Source of the DNA: Cerrena zonata
Lineage: Eukaryota; Basidiomycota; Agaricomycetes; Polyporales; Cerrenaceae
DNA length: 64,000 bases
Assembly (NCBI GenBank): GCA_038087015.1
Contig: JASBNA010000014.1
Span: 1 to 64,000 of the forward strand
Reading direction: 5' to 3'
Part shown: piece by piece, positions 34,052 to 45,985 of the stretch
How the letters are laid out: each line of letters opens with the position of its first letter
Position numbering within the stretch: position 1 is the first letter of the stretch
Notes under the pieces: model-generated
Databases searched by the model: none
What the model was told of the DNA's origin: nothing
Seen by the model: only the letters and a program-made list of their open reading frames with translations
Translations under genes and position numbers: made by a program

Positions 34052-37000
34052 ATGCGACACCCAAAACATCTACGGGACCTCCGTTTGCTCGACGATGAAC
34101 CTTTCGTCACACAATTTCCTCGTATTAGAGATGCCACACTTCAGGAAACAAGGACTAGTCGCTCCGCGAAAAAGACATTCAAGAATGTAGCAACGCCTTT
34201 TATACTGGAGAAATTAAGGTCGAACGTAAGTTATAAGTGACATTGAGCTATTATCATAACGTTCTAAAGCTGTCTCAAAGCCGGATGCGGCGGCAGCGTG
34301 GCTTAAGCTCGCGTTTGTTGCAGCCGACTGGGATGAGGGTTGTGTTCAGCCGTCCATAGATGACGATGACGCGCTCCTCCTCTTTGCAGAGTATTATTAT
34401 CATTACTTTCGTTCGGGAAAGTATGTGGCCAGACAGTTTCTATTCGAAGCACGAAAGCAACGAGGGTTTGGTGGTTACATATCTGACGCCTACGATGCCT
34501 CAGATGAGGATGAAGGCGACCAAAACGATGAAGTACTTCGAGCAAAGCAAATCGAGGATGATGACGCCACAGCTGCTCACGCGCTGGACTTGAATACTGT
34601 TGCAAAACAAGCGACTCTGAGTGATTCCTCGACCTTGCTCTCCGCAGAGAGTGTGCAATCTATCGATACTGTGCCCAATACGATCGCAGATGGTAACAAG
34701 AAGCGCAAGGCCGAGAATGAGCGTCCTTCGAGCGATTCCTCTTCGCATGTCACGAAAGGAACAAGCGAAACCCGGATAACAGGACTCGCAGACTTTGATT
34801 CTTCTCTCTCCGAACTCACCGAATCCAGTGAAGAGCCTTCTCCGTTGACCTCGATTCCCAAACCGGTCGTCTCCAAGCCCAACTTGCAGCAGCAATCTGT
34901 GTCAGCCCCAATTGCCAGAGCCAAACCAAAGAAAACAAAGAAGCAGGCTCACGCATTACCGGTGGAGACTCCCTCTAGAATCCTTCCTTCACGTCAAGCT
35001 TCCAATCGCCAGAACCTGTCGGCGATGATGGAGAAGGAGACAAGGTATCAACAAGAGAAACCTCTCGGGCGCGAAATGTCCTTGGAGCCTACCATCCTGC
35101 CCGTGCCGTCCAGGGTCCCAGAGGTCAACCCGATATCTGAACGGAAACTGTCGAAGAAGGCAAAACGTGTCAAGACCCGTAAAGACAAGAGGCGAGCAAA
35201 TAAATCTATCGCTCCAGCGCACCACAACGAATCAGGACCTGCTATACCTCCCAATATGATCCAGAATGCTCACCCTATCGAACCTCCTGCTCCTCCTTGC
35301 ACCGGTGACACTTCTTTAACTAAAACCACGCGTTCATCACAACTGAAAGGGAAGAAGGATAAAGGGCGCCTTAAAGCGAAGTTCTTGCAGTCAAATGATC
35401 CTTTGGCTGCACACCCTTCGAAGAAACGTCGCGGACACGATGGACCCATCATGGACCAGCTAATACTTCCAGAGCGGACACGGGCAACCACTCGTACTCA
35501 GACTCTTGTTTCCAAAGCTGCTGCATCTGTTCAACTCTCGCAGCCTGTTACCCGTACTCAAGAACCCATACCGCAAGTCTCCGGTACTTCAGAAAGTATT
35601 AGTGCTCCACTTACAACCACAAAGGGCAAGGGTCCGAAGAAGAACTCCAAGAAACGGAGCCTCGCCACCATGGAAGATCTCACCCAGGAGAGTCACCCAC
35701 CCGAACCAAGCATCGCTCTTACTACCGAGAAGACTAGGACCAAAGCGCCACTACCTAAACGCAGAAGCAAGAAATCGGCCAAACCATTGCCACTACCTCC
35801 GGCTCCTAGCTCTGTCGCTGATGTGGATTCTGTGCTTCGCTCAGCTGGTGCAGAAGGCTCGGCGTACCTAGCTGCTTCTAATAGTCAAGGAAATAAAAGG
35901 TCCACTGAATGGGAGGGCGTACATACTCCTGCTGCGCAGATCCCGGATGAGTCAAGTAGCGAAGAAGACGTCCCCCTACGCACCATCATTGAGAAGCGCA
36001 CAACTGTGGCTGCAGAGACTTCGACTCCGGCAGCTGTTGCTGAGCCAGACGCAAACAACGAGCCTACACTCAACGTCGTCCAGGATATGTCGAAAGAAGT
36101 GACGCAGGATATAGATCTCTCACTTTTGCAGAATATTCCTATCAAACACGACCCTATTGACTTGCCAGAGAAGCCGATGCAAGTCCCGCTTCCTCGACTA
36201 CCTCCCATTTGGGCAGAGGTAGGTACTCAGCCGAAGGTATTTCTACGTGCTAACATCCCTTTAGTCTCGTCAAGAAGTCTGTGAAGCTTTCGACTACTTC
36301 AGAAGTTATCAAGGCGGGGTATACTTTATCAAGGATATAGTGAAAGGATATCTTCTTGGTGGTTTCTCCGCAAGGTATGCTTCAATATGGTAGCCAACTT
36401 GAATGTTGCACGTTCTAAACTAGTATTTTAAGCCGAGACGTCTTCCGACACAATGGAAAACTGATTATTTCTCATGGGTGAGCTGATAGTTCTGATATAT
36501 CATATCTTTATATCGACTCATTTGCGGTTTGATTATTTTCAGAGGTGGAAAAGCCGAAAGCATTCACAAGAACCATGGCCATTCCGAGGCATTTGTCGAT
36601 TCAGACCAAAAAGCTGACGATAAGTCAGTCAGGGCACTGTTGACCACTTTTGCATTGCAGCGACCTCTGGCTCTCATTATTGACGACAAGTACGCTTGGT
36701 TCCCATACAGTCTAGCCAGTCGAAACTGTACCTACGCTGTGCTCGGCTTCTATCGTATCGTAAATGCATGGGGTGAGTGTCAGATTATATTTAACGTATG
36801 TTTCGGTAATTGATAAATATATACTATAGCCGAGAGACAGTACTCCAACAGTGCAAATGAATATGTTGTGAGGTACAAGTTTGCATTCCAGTGGTGCGAA
36901 GAACAGGGTGAACCTTGGTGGATTCCACAAGTATCTGATCATGAAGTAGTACCTGGTACGTCGTCGTAACCCTTACCTCTGAACAAACCTGATATAACGT

Positions 37001-38788
37001 CTTCGTGCTGACAGAGGCAGAACCGACAGTACTTGATCACCCCATCGAACTGGCCACCAACTCTGAAGTCGAGCCTTCAGACCCGAATGTGACATGGCAA
37101 TGTCCATCATGCCATAAAAAGTCTCCTCAAGTATATGCCGAAGGATGGATGTGTCTACAACCATCTTGTAGACTATTTTGGAAATTGAGTGGCAAAGACC
37201 AGCCAACAACTCTTCGCTATTCGAACTCTTTTCTCCAATTGCAACAGCTCTCGGCTCAAGAGCTTCCGGATCTGCGGCCTCCACCTCCGACTGACAATGT
37301 ACCAGATGACGGAGTGACGACTACGTATCATTTTACTAGAGGATGGCATTGTCGAGAATGTGGTCGATTGTCGTCCAGGTCAGTTTTCATTTCTCATTTA
37401 CTCGCCAATAATATCTCTCTGACACACCCAATAGGTTTAAATGGGAGCATTGGCAGTGTAAGAATTGTGGGGTAAGATTTCTTTCGGGTCATTCTAGAGC
37501 ACTCCCTCTGATTGTTTCATTAGAACATCCATGACATACAAGGAGGGAGATACAGAAGTGCCCGGGAGTTTAGGCATCAGTTGGAGGCAAAGCAGTTCTC
37601 TCGACATTCTATCTCACCTCAATCAGGTGCGTGACTCCGTTTTCTATCTCGATAGAAAAAACGACTTCAATTGCCCTACAGGAATTGTAAAACCGTTTAC
37701 GCAGGGTTACAGCTACGGGACGGGACATAGCCATTATGTGACCTTCATTCTGCCAAAAGCCAGGTGTGCATCAATATTTTATACTTGTACTTGGTAAGAT
37801 GTTCAACACCGTCTGGCGAATACACAGAGGCTACATCCACCTGATTTTCTCTGCTCCTGCCGGGAATGCAAAAGCGGATAAGATTCTGGAGGACTATCAA
37901 CGCGAAGCTGCGGAGGGTAACCTGAAGTTCCGTAGATGGCCTATGAGAGCGGTACGTACTTAGTGTTCATCTTCTAGTGATGTTCTGACCTAACACGCTG
38001 GAATAATAGCACAAATGTAAGAACGCGTTCGCAAGTTGTAGTCATCGCTCGTTTCTGATCACAAATGCTCCGTAGGTCGAGGTACACTCTTGACGAATTA
38101 TTTCTCCCAGAACAGTGAGTCGCGACAGTCTTAAGTATTCTCTTCGAAATCTCATTAACATCTCTTTTCCTGCAGCTGGAGAGCCGTACCAGTATGTCGG
38201 TGGAACTGACAATACCGTCTCCTGGGATCATGCACCCACTGCTGTTATCGGTGCCCGCGAGCTAATCCAAGAGCGCATGAAACAGGCATTGAATCTAGAT
38301 GGTGCATTCAATGAAGTTTTGAGTGCTGCGTATATGGAGAAACAGCGAATGGCTGTATGTATTCTACTCCTAACTTTTCATAGCTTATGTTCAATTTCTC
38401 TCTAGTTCCACAGCGATGCTGAGAAGGGATTGGGTTCCATTGTTGCATCTTTATCTCTTGGGTCGTCTGCCTATATGCACTTCCGCTTGCACAATCAGTA
38501 TTCATCTGAACTTGCTGACCCATCTCGAAGAGACGTCCTTTCTCTCTTCCTAAGACATGTAAGTTTCCAATTTGGCCTCTAGATGCACAATGTTGTCTTA
38601 ACGCTACTTGCGTTTAGGGTGATGTAGTGGTGATGCAGGGAGGGGATGTGCAGACCTATTACGAGTAAGTTACGGTCCACATGGTTGAGAACACTACTGA
38701 TACGCTACTCACAGGCACACCGTGGTTCCTCTGAACTTCCGTGTCGCTGCTACTGCCCGTTTCATTAATAGTGCGAACCATCATTAGG
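34052..38788 (+). CDS. Large AlkB-like 2-oxoglutarate/Fe(II) dioxygenase with Cys-rich zinc-ribbon-like region
   Basis: Exon 1 is 34052-34225, exon 2 is 34281-36218, exon 3 begins at 36265, and further exons run to the TAG at 38786-38788. Exon 2 is mostly disordered and basic (about 600 residues, many SK/KK runs). Exon 3 onward holds the conserved SRQEVCEAFDYFRSYQGGVY, then LIIDDKYAWFPYSLASRNCT. Cysteine pairs follow: CPSC with CLQPSC, and CREC with CKNC (about 37.09-37.47 kb). The C-terminal catalytic domain shows HSD (Fe ligands H-x-D) after MEKQRMAF, RDVLSLFLRHGDVVVMQGGD, EHTVV (third ligand His) and FRVAATARF, the R-x5-R typical of AlkB. Expected chemistry is oxidative demethylation or hydroxylation of nucleic acid or protein; the substrate is unknown. 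Acts probably in the nucleus given the basic tail-rich half. Confidence 0.8.
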
Positions 38789-38917
38789 GTTTTTCCGTCC
38801 TAAAAACTGTCTTCTGTGGCTGCCTGTTGCGATGCTACACTTCTGGAATCTGCTATACCCCTTGGTTTGACCTTACATTCTATTGTTATCTACTATTTGT
38901 ACATTGGATTTGTTGCA

Positions 38918-40776
38918 TTATGGTGCTTGCTCGTCGTCTCGCTTGAACCCCCGGAAGTACTTTTCTCGAAAGTCCTTGTGCGCAGGTACGTGATCCTCTT
39001 GAGGAGTACCAGAATCCTCGGCATTGGCAAATGATGCGAATGATGGTCGAGGATAAGATTCCGTCGATGTTTTACGGACAGTTATCAACTGTGGTATGTT
39101 AAGAATTATGCAAATAATACGAAGGGAGAACTTACTCTTCTTCCCCATGAGCCGAAGTCTTGAAGCGAGTTGGCAATAACCTTCATTCCGTCGCAAAGCA
39201 TAGATTGGACGTCCACCTCAGTGTAGTCCTCGTTGACTGTAGGTAGGAAGAATACAAGTCTTCCACCTGGTCTCAGCATATGCCGAGCCAGAAGTATCAG
39301 GTCCACCGCTAGCTCCGAAAGCTCATACGGTTTTGTTGGAGGAATATAAGGCTGTCCGTCACTATAAACGAGTCAGGTGGCGTTGATGCGAGAATATAGT
39401 CAACTTACGGTCTAGGAGCCCCCGTCGTATGTTCCACAATCCCTTTCTTCGTGGGCTTCTTACGACCCAGTCGTTTTGCTCCAGCTCTGACTCCATCTAT
39501 GGAATAGTTGAGTCGTACGCAGGGAAACGACAATGATAGTAGGATAGCGTGATTACTTACAAGGTGGATCAGTTATTATGGCGTCGAAGAGATCGCCACA
39601 TCTCCATGGATTTTGAGTGACATCGAACGTGGATAGATCGACTATGCGATCAGCGACTTCGTATTGAGCAGCGGCCCTTCGGATCCCAGGGACTTCTTCT
39701 ACTCGAAACAGTTAGTCAATAGCTGCTACATTAAAATGTCCCTATGAGTACTGAACCTTTTCCACGCATTTGTCGACCGTCTATATCTGACCCATAAACA
39801 AATGCGCCAAAATGAGCGGAGACCTGAGTAAAAGGTTATAGTGTAGACAAACTGATATAATCCTTACTATTACTCACGTAGGCGAGGCTTCCGGTTCCAA
39901 TAAATGGATCATAGACCAGTTTACCAGGGGATGCCTGAAAAAGGTATCAAGAGATGATATCGATTTTGAGCGAAGTAACTGACCAAGGTTTGGTTAGCCA
40001 TAAGCAATGAAACCTCTGCGTCCATCGAAGTATTACCAAAGTATGAACGCTTTTTGACGTCGAATTTGTTCACGAGCGGCCGCGCAGTACCTTCGGCAAT
40101 CTGATAGGAGTTTAAGCTGGTGTTCAATTCAAGGGTCACCAAACGCACCAACCTCCCGAAGAAGACTTGTCTAAACTCGCCGTCTCCTTCCAGCTTTTCA
40201 CGAGTCCTTCCATGCTTATCTATATCTAGATGTCATATTAAATATTCTGCAAACAGACTGGGATGTTGAAACCCGACTCACACTCTTCGAAGCACATGAA
40301 GGTGACGTCTGGGGTTTTCATGTCGATCTTCCCCAATAAAGCCATATACGAGAAGCTTTCCACGACTTGTCTCTGCCTCGATTGTGGTACGCTGTGATTA
40401 TATGCAGTGACGATGAACTTGAAAGACGTATTCTCAATGTATTGAGAATATTTAGAGATATTGGCTCGCGTTTGTTGGTGAACTTCTTCGTATGTTCGAC
40501 CTTGAGCATAAAAATCGCAAACCCATCTAAAACCAGCCCGATGAGTCATTTGAAAGATCCTGGGTCCGGAATGTCTTACTTGATCAAGATACACCGGCTA
40601 GCTAAGATGCGTGCTTGTTCTTCAGTGTCAAGTTCGAGAATCATGAATGGTCTCGAAACGTCAACATTTTCTGGTATGGCTAGGTCAATATTGTGAAGTT
40701 CAGCAACCGACTGGAGTTCAGGGATTCTGAACTCTTCATGCACTTGTGCGAAAGCGAAAAGGTATCTGTTCTTCAT
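38918..40776 (-). CDS. TRM11: tRNA (guanine10-N2)-methyltransferase catalytic subunit Trm11
   Basis: With Trm112 it methylates G10 of tRNAs in the cytoplasm using S-adenosylmethionine. The start MKNRYLFAFAQVHEEFRIPE matches Trm11 N-termini; the upstream ATG at 40902 would add an unlikely 42-residue extension. Then come the THUMP-like region (VYLDQ..., HQQTRANISKYSQYIENTSF), the family block VNKFDVKKRSYFGNTSMDAE, SAM motif I KLVYDPFIGTGSLAYV, and the catalytic motif IITDPPYGVRAGAKRLGR. After LLARHMLRPGGRLVFFLPT and an LITVRK strand, the protein ends in FREKYFRGFKRDDEQAP. It has many exons with 50-60-nt introns. The order THUMP then Rossmann methyltransferase with DPPY is diagnostic. Confidence 0.92.
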
Positions 40777-41076
40777 GGTTTTTGGCAAACCTGATTCAAG
40801 TTGTACTGAACGAAGATGCCCCCGATTGGCGATCATGTCCGTATTAAAACTCAGCGAGTCAGTCGGAAGCGCCGTAAATGAGTCAATACTTATCGCGAAC
40901 ATTGAATCAGATAGAGAAAATGCAACCGGGAAAGCTGGAAGAGAAAGAAACAGTTTTATTCGAGTTTTCTACACATCCATATCCCTTCGCATAATATAGA
41001 ACATCTTTTCCAGGTTCTGGTCACCATTTTCGCAGCTCTCCATTTTGTGGATGCTGCAGGATCCGGCGGAGAAAGC

Positions 41077-42735
41077 TTAGAAGCATTGAGAGTAGTCTGA
41101 TAAAAATTATCATCAGTCAAGTAGAAGAAGATTGTAGGACAGATGCTTACAGTCGTTAACAACGTGGCAAGTGAAAGGTGAAGCGCAAGCAGTTGCGCCT
41201 GTGTAGCCGATACCACCGCATTGACCCCATTGCGCAACAGTGCCAGCGCCGCCAGTAGGAGCGGGGGGAGCGTTGGAGGTGCTAGCGGGTGGGTTAGCAG
41301 GGGGGCTTCCACCAGAACCAGTGCTGCTGAAAGTAGAGCCGATGGGACCGAATTTGATGTTAGAGTAAGTGACCTGAGCGTTGGGGCTCTTGGACTCAAC
41401 GTCGGCGGGTGCACCAGAGTTGGCGGGGCAAGGACCACGGTTGACACCGGGGGCGGTGGGGTCAGCGTCGGTGGGATAGTCGGAGTCGAGCCAGAGCATC
41501 TGAGCAGCGTAGTCATCCCAAACGGAGAGGGCAAGAACCATTCCGTTGTTGAGGGAATCACCCATCTTAGCCATGCCACCGAGAGTCTTGTAGTAGTTGG
41601 AGTCATCGAAAACTTCTTTCTGCTGAGCACAGAAGTCGTCTGTGATAGAGTTGACTGGATCGATTCCAGAAATGGCAACCTTTGAGTTCTGGAAGACTTG
41701 GCCGTTCTGGACGTAGAGACGACGGATCTCAGAGAGAGGACCAGTGGTGGTATTGTCGGCGGTGAGGAATTGGGTGACAATGCTGAACTTCTTGTTCGTG
41801 TCGACAGTGAGGCCAGGGCCGAGGAATGTCTTGTCTCCCATACGCCAGGAGTTGAAGTCACATCCATCTTTGTCGCAAAGACCAGCGTCGCGATCGGCGC
41901 CATTGCCACACTCGGTACCCGAGCAACGGGTCTGTCCGTTAGTGTTACAGACGTGGGGAGTGAATGCAGCAGCATTGACGTTGGCCTCCCAGATATCCAT
42001 CTCACTGCAGCAGGTACCGAACGAACCGGAACCGGAATTGGCGGAGGTTCCGTTCCAGCCCATAATGTTGGCCTGATGACAGTTGAATCAATAAGTTGGT
42101 TCATTTACTTATGAGAAAGTGCATACCTGGCCGTTGATGAACTTGATGTCTTGGGGGCATTGAGAATCACAGTAACCAGTGCCGTACTTGGCACCGGCCT
42201 TGTTGGTGGTAAACTTGGACATACCACCATCGGCGTCCATCTCAACCAAGTAGACTGCACCGTTCAATCCACAAGGAAGTTGGGACATATCAACATCGAA
42301 GGTGAATTCCTGGTTCTTCAACTTGAACATCTGGTACTCAGTGTCTGAGCCAGGAGCCATGAGGTAGACACGAGAGCCGACGTTGCTGCCGGTGACGAAT
42401 TTGAGAGTGAGGGCATTGCCGGTGGTGGTGATACCGTAGGTACCGCTGTAGTCTGCACCGTCGACTGCGCAGTTCTGAGCACAGGTGGTAGGGTCGGGGC
42501 AAAGGGAAGTGTCCCAAGCGTTACCGGTGTAGCAGTTGGTGTATCCGGTAGTAGTGTGGAGCCAACGCCAGTTGGCATCGAGGGTAACAGCGGAGTTTTG
42601 GGTAGTGCAAGCACCACCAGCAGCACACTGCTGAATAGAAATCTTGGGGTGCGTCTCAGCGGTCTGAGTACCAGCCTGTTGGCCGTAAACAGTCGCGAGA
42701 AGTGCGAAAGACAAGAGAGCAGATGCGCGGAACAT
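41077..42735 (-). CDS. cbhI: Cellobiohydrolase, GH7 catalytic domain plus C-terminal CBM1, 516 aa
   Basis: Secreted exo-cellulase that releases cellobiose from cellulose chain ends. Exons 42127-42735, 41151-42072 and 41077-41096 join in phase. Signal peptide [18 protein letters not shown]; the mature protein begins [21 protein letters not shown]7 motifs: [34 protein letters not shown], and the catalytic SEMDIWEAN (nucleophile Glu, Asp and acid/base Glu in E-x-D-x-x-E). A Ser/Pro/Gly linker ([16 protein letters not shown]) leads to the cellulose-binding CBM1 with [12 protein letters not shown] and its Cys pattern. The last 6 residues of the CBM1 are on the 20-nt exon 3. Strong codon bias leaves long antisense and shifted open frames across the gene. 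The combination suggests a cellulolytic lifestyle. Confidence 0.96.
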
Positions 42736-42850
42736 TGTCTAGATGCATCACCGTGTTTAGTAGGGGTGAGGAGCGGAGTGGAAAAAGTTTATTCACCGAT
42801 GGTTATAGATGTCCTGGTGTTGAGAGATCCGATAGACCGAAAAGGAAACC

Positions 42851-42907
42851 CTAGAAGATTCAAGAGTTGTTAGGTATCAAAGAGGTCCAAGATGCGCTGA
42901 GACTCAC
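42851..42907 (-). other. Probable 5'-UTR intron of the cellobiohydrolase gene
   Basis: GTGAGT donor, TACCTAAC branch-like site and CTTCTAG acceptor, 57 nt. It lies between the TATA box and the ATG and explains the long distance between them. Inferred only. Confidence 0.45.
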
Positions 42908-42988
42908 GTTAAGCTCTTGTAGCTTTTTGAACGAGTACAACTGAGTAGATGCTGTTGGCTCTGACCATCTGTCGTCGAGATGCGGTAG

Positions 42989-42996
42989 CTTATATA
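42989..42996 (-). promoter_or_regulatory. TATA box of the cellobiohydrolase gene
   Basis: The minus strand reads TATATAAG about 255 bp before the ATG at 42735. Confidence 0.5.
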
Positions 42997-43748
42997 GTGA
43001 ACGAGATATTCATTCAAAGGTACAGATTACTGACATCGACGTCCGGGATAGTGGCGGAAAAACCGCCTCGCAGAAGTTCTGGATATTAACCGATGATCTC
43101 GAGGACAAGATGTAGCGAAGCGGGCGTTGTGGAGCACAAGCCAAGCACAACAAGCCGTATATGCCGCAGGTTGGAAAGGTCACGTTAGGATGGAGAAGAA
43201 GCCCGAGAGTCGAGATATCGAGGATGCTGTTGATAATAACAAGGACATGACGTGTGGGTGATCCGGGGGTGTCAAATGGAAAGCCAAGATTCCTGGTCAA
43301 CTGAGACTAAGGAGGACCTTTTTTGGCGGGTAAACATCGGTCAAGAATCAGAAGGTGTTAGGTCGTACCATGATAGTCGGCACAAAGTCGTTAGAAGAAA
43401 TACTTTGCTAGGATCTTCCGAGGTATGCCGCTGTCGCACATTGTTTTCGATTTTAAAATACAGTGATAGGTTCCGTTTGCATGTATTGAAACATGTATAT
43501 CCTCCAGAGTTATTTTCCTGTGATGAACGTCAAGTGATGAGGAGGATAGCATGCGCCGCATAAAGACGCCGGAGAAGATCTTCTAGCGCCATATTGGGAA
43601 ATTCAAAATCCAAATTTAGAAACATAATGTCCCAAAAAGGAATGCTGTCTCGTGGCTCAGTCCGAGTCCAGACTCTTAGAACGTGAACTACAGGTAAAAT
43701 GTTCGGAAGAAAGACACAAACAGTTAAAGAAATATTACTAAATCCGAA

Positions 43749-45985
43749 TTAAATGTCCTTGTGTAGCTTCACAATCAGCGGCATCTGGTTTCCTGCTTCG
43801 GGTTCACTAACAACCAATGGCCGTAGTACAAGACCTCGCTTCTTGACAATATCTTCTTTGGGAACAGCCAACTCGAAGTCGAATGTACGGATGAGTGTGA
43901 ATAGAATCGCTTTCATCCTAAATCGTATAATTATAATAAGCATCATAAAGAGGCAGCAATAACTTATCAAAACTTACTCAACAAGCGAGAACCGATAACC
44001 GATACATGCACGAGGGCCTCCAATGAAAGTAAGCAGATTGCTGAAAACACCGGGGATATCTTTGACAGCGTCCGGAAGATTCTCCCATCTCTCCGGTCTA
44101 CGAGGGAAGATTAGTGATAGTCTACGTAAAAAGCATTCAGAACACATACTTAAACTCCCGTGCGTCTTCACCCCAGATGTGCGTTGCCTGATTGATTGCT
44201 TGGATAGGTATAAATGTGATATCGCCTTTAGCAATTCTGAATAAAGTGTTAATTATTACGCTGTACATCTGTAAACCTGTAAAAGACTAACTCACCTGAT
44301 CTCGTTCCGAATGTTGCCAAATCGGTCCTTGTATGGTTCCTTGACTGGGATCACATCATCTTGGAAAGCCGATTTCATATTGTTCGAAACAGGTGCATTC
44401 AACCTCAAGGTTTCTTTGACAACCATATCGAGATACGGTAATGCCATTAGATCGTCCATGGTGGGAGTGTCAGTGTCAACAGTCAGTAGCTCGTCGCGAA
44501 GTTTGGTCTGTATTTGAATATTCAAACACAACCTGTGGAGACACCAGGTGACGGAAGTACTAGTTGTTTCGTGGCCGGCAATCAAGAAACTAGGGATCGT
44601 TTGGGTTAGTAGAAAGAAATAGTGGAATAGTATAAGCTCACGTTGGGACCTCTGTGAAATTGATTCGGTAAATCATAGCAATTGGAGAATATATTCAAGA
44701 TGAACTCACGAGCCAAGACATCATCGTCGCTCAATTTCTGTGAGTCAGGTATATCCGTCGCCATATTGGCCTTGATCAGCAAGCTCAGTAGGTCTCGACC
44801 TTGCAGATCATCACGTTTGACATCACGCTTTTCATCATTAGCATGAGCTTGTAGAGCCTCTTTCTTTTCCCGAATTAACTGTAAGCCAATGCGGCGCGAA
44901 ACAGCTTGGGCACGAGCGACACGACGAGTTTGTTCGGTGGGCTACTCAAGCACGTAAGCAAAGCCTGGAGTAAACATTCTATTGAAGTGACCTACGATGT
45001 ATGCCAAAATCGGAATCATGAACTGCAGACGTGCAAAGAAACTAGGCGCTGCTTCAGCACTGAACATATCCTTGTATGCTTCATTCAGTTCGTTCCGCTC
45101 CCCGTTCTCCTTCAGATTATGGAACTCATAGTTGAAACCTAAGAAGATGTTCAACAACTCCGCCATGAGATTTTTTGATGTTCGGAAGGGACATACCTGC
45201 AACTCCGATTATATCCAACGTAGCACGACTTAACCAGCTCAAGGCATCAATTCTAGTAGGCTTGCCGCTTTTGGATATTTTGGAGATCCAAATATCGCGA
45301 AGCTTGGAGTGACGATCAGCAAGAAAAGAAATTAATTCATTCAGCAACAGAGACATACCTGCATAGATTTGTCAAAGAAAATTCCGGTTAGTTCTCGTAT
45401 TTGAGCGGGTCCGAACGCGGGATTCTAGTGGGATATCGTTAAGAGTCTCCGCTTAAGTAGGATAAGCACCTACCATGATCCTTCTCTACAAACGCACCTG
45501 AGTACTGCGAAGATATTGAATTTTGGCCAACACATACCTGTTGTTTATGCTGATCACCTTCGGTGATAAGGAGACCTGGACCAAGTAGCCTCGCAATATT
45601 CTTTCGTGATGTATGCGATCGCTGGAAAATTGTAGTCGAGTTCATCAGAATATAGTTAATAGCGGTGGTATCCATAGTGTGAAGACGGTTGCTCTAAAAC
45701 ATAGCAGATATTAGTATTGCTAATCAGGTAAGTATTGGAAGTTTAAGTTCATCATACATTGAATAGTCCGTGAGAGACGATAGTCTTGCCATATTGTTGG
45801 AACCATTCCTCCTGGACATCGCTGACCGCCATCATATGTTTCATTTCTCCCCATAACCAACTAGGGCTTGGAGGACCAGGTAACGAGCGTAGTGGAGATA
45901 AGTAAGGACGGATAACAAAGTTAACGGCTTTCCAGAGTAGTAAAGCTAATGCGCCTCCAACGGTCCACCACAGTAAGGTATCCAT
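43749..45985 (-). CDS. Cytochrome P450 monooxygenase, copy 1
   Basis: Membrane-anchored class II P450. The N-terminus [20 protein letters not shown] is a transmembrane anchor, followed by the proline hinge [15 protein letters not shown]. Recognisable P450 elements are the I-helix oxygen-binding motif [13 protein letters not shown], the K-helix ETLRLNAP (E-x-x-R), the PERW block and the heme-binding loop [13 protein letters not shown] with the Cys ligand. It ends [21 protein letters not shown]. More than ten exons are needed, including a 12-nt micro-exon at 45474-45485. Its close paralog on the opposite strand is at 57220-59552, and the two share intron positions except at the EG-DQHKQQ site. 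Substrate not predictable; such families in wood-decay fungi often act on aromatics or secondary metabolites. Confidence 0.92.
45474..45485 (-). other. 12-nt micro-exon (RRIM) of P450 copy 1
   Basis: AGAAGGATCATG, flanked by a 52-nt intron (GTATGT to TAG) on its 5' side and a GTAGGT donor on its 3' side, phase 0. It supplies the RRIM between HKQQ and NPAFGP that P450 copy 2 also encodes on a 12-nt exon. Confidence 0.75.

Larger units (their letters stand above)
42736..43748. other. Cellobiohydrolase promoter and leader region
   Basis: About 1 kb. It holds a TATA box (42989-42996), a probable leader intron (42851-42907) and one CreA-type CCGGGG at 43264-43269. No gene is supported; the plus-strand frame 43252-43563 has no support. 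Confidence 0.5.

Noticed and set aside
40956..42104. 382-codon minus-strand open frame overlapping the cellobiohydrolase, and long plus-strand frames at 41221-42114
   Set aside because: They are shadows of the GH7 gene caused by its strong codon bias; the GH7 frame carries all family motifs and signals.
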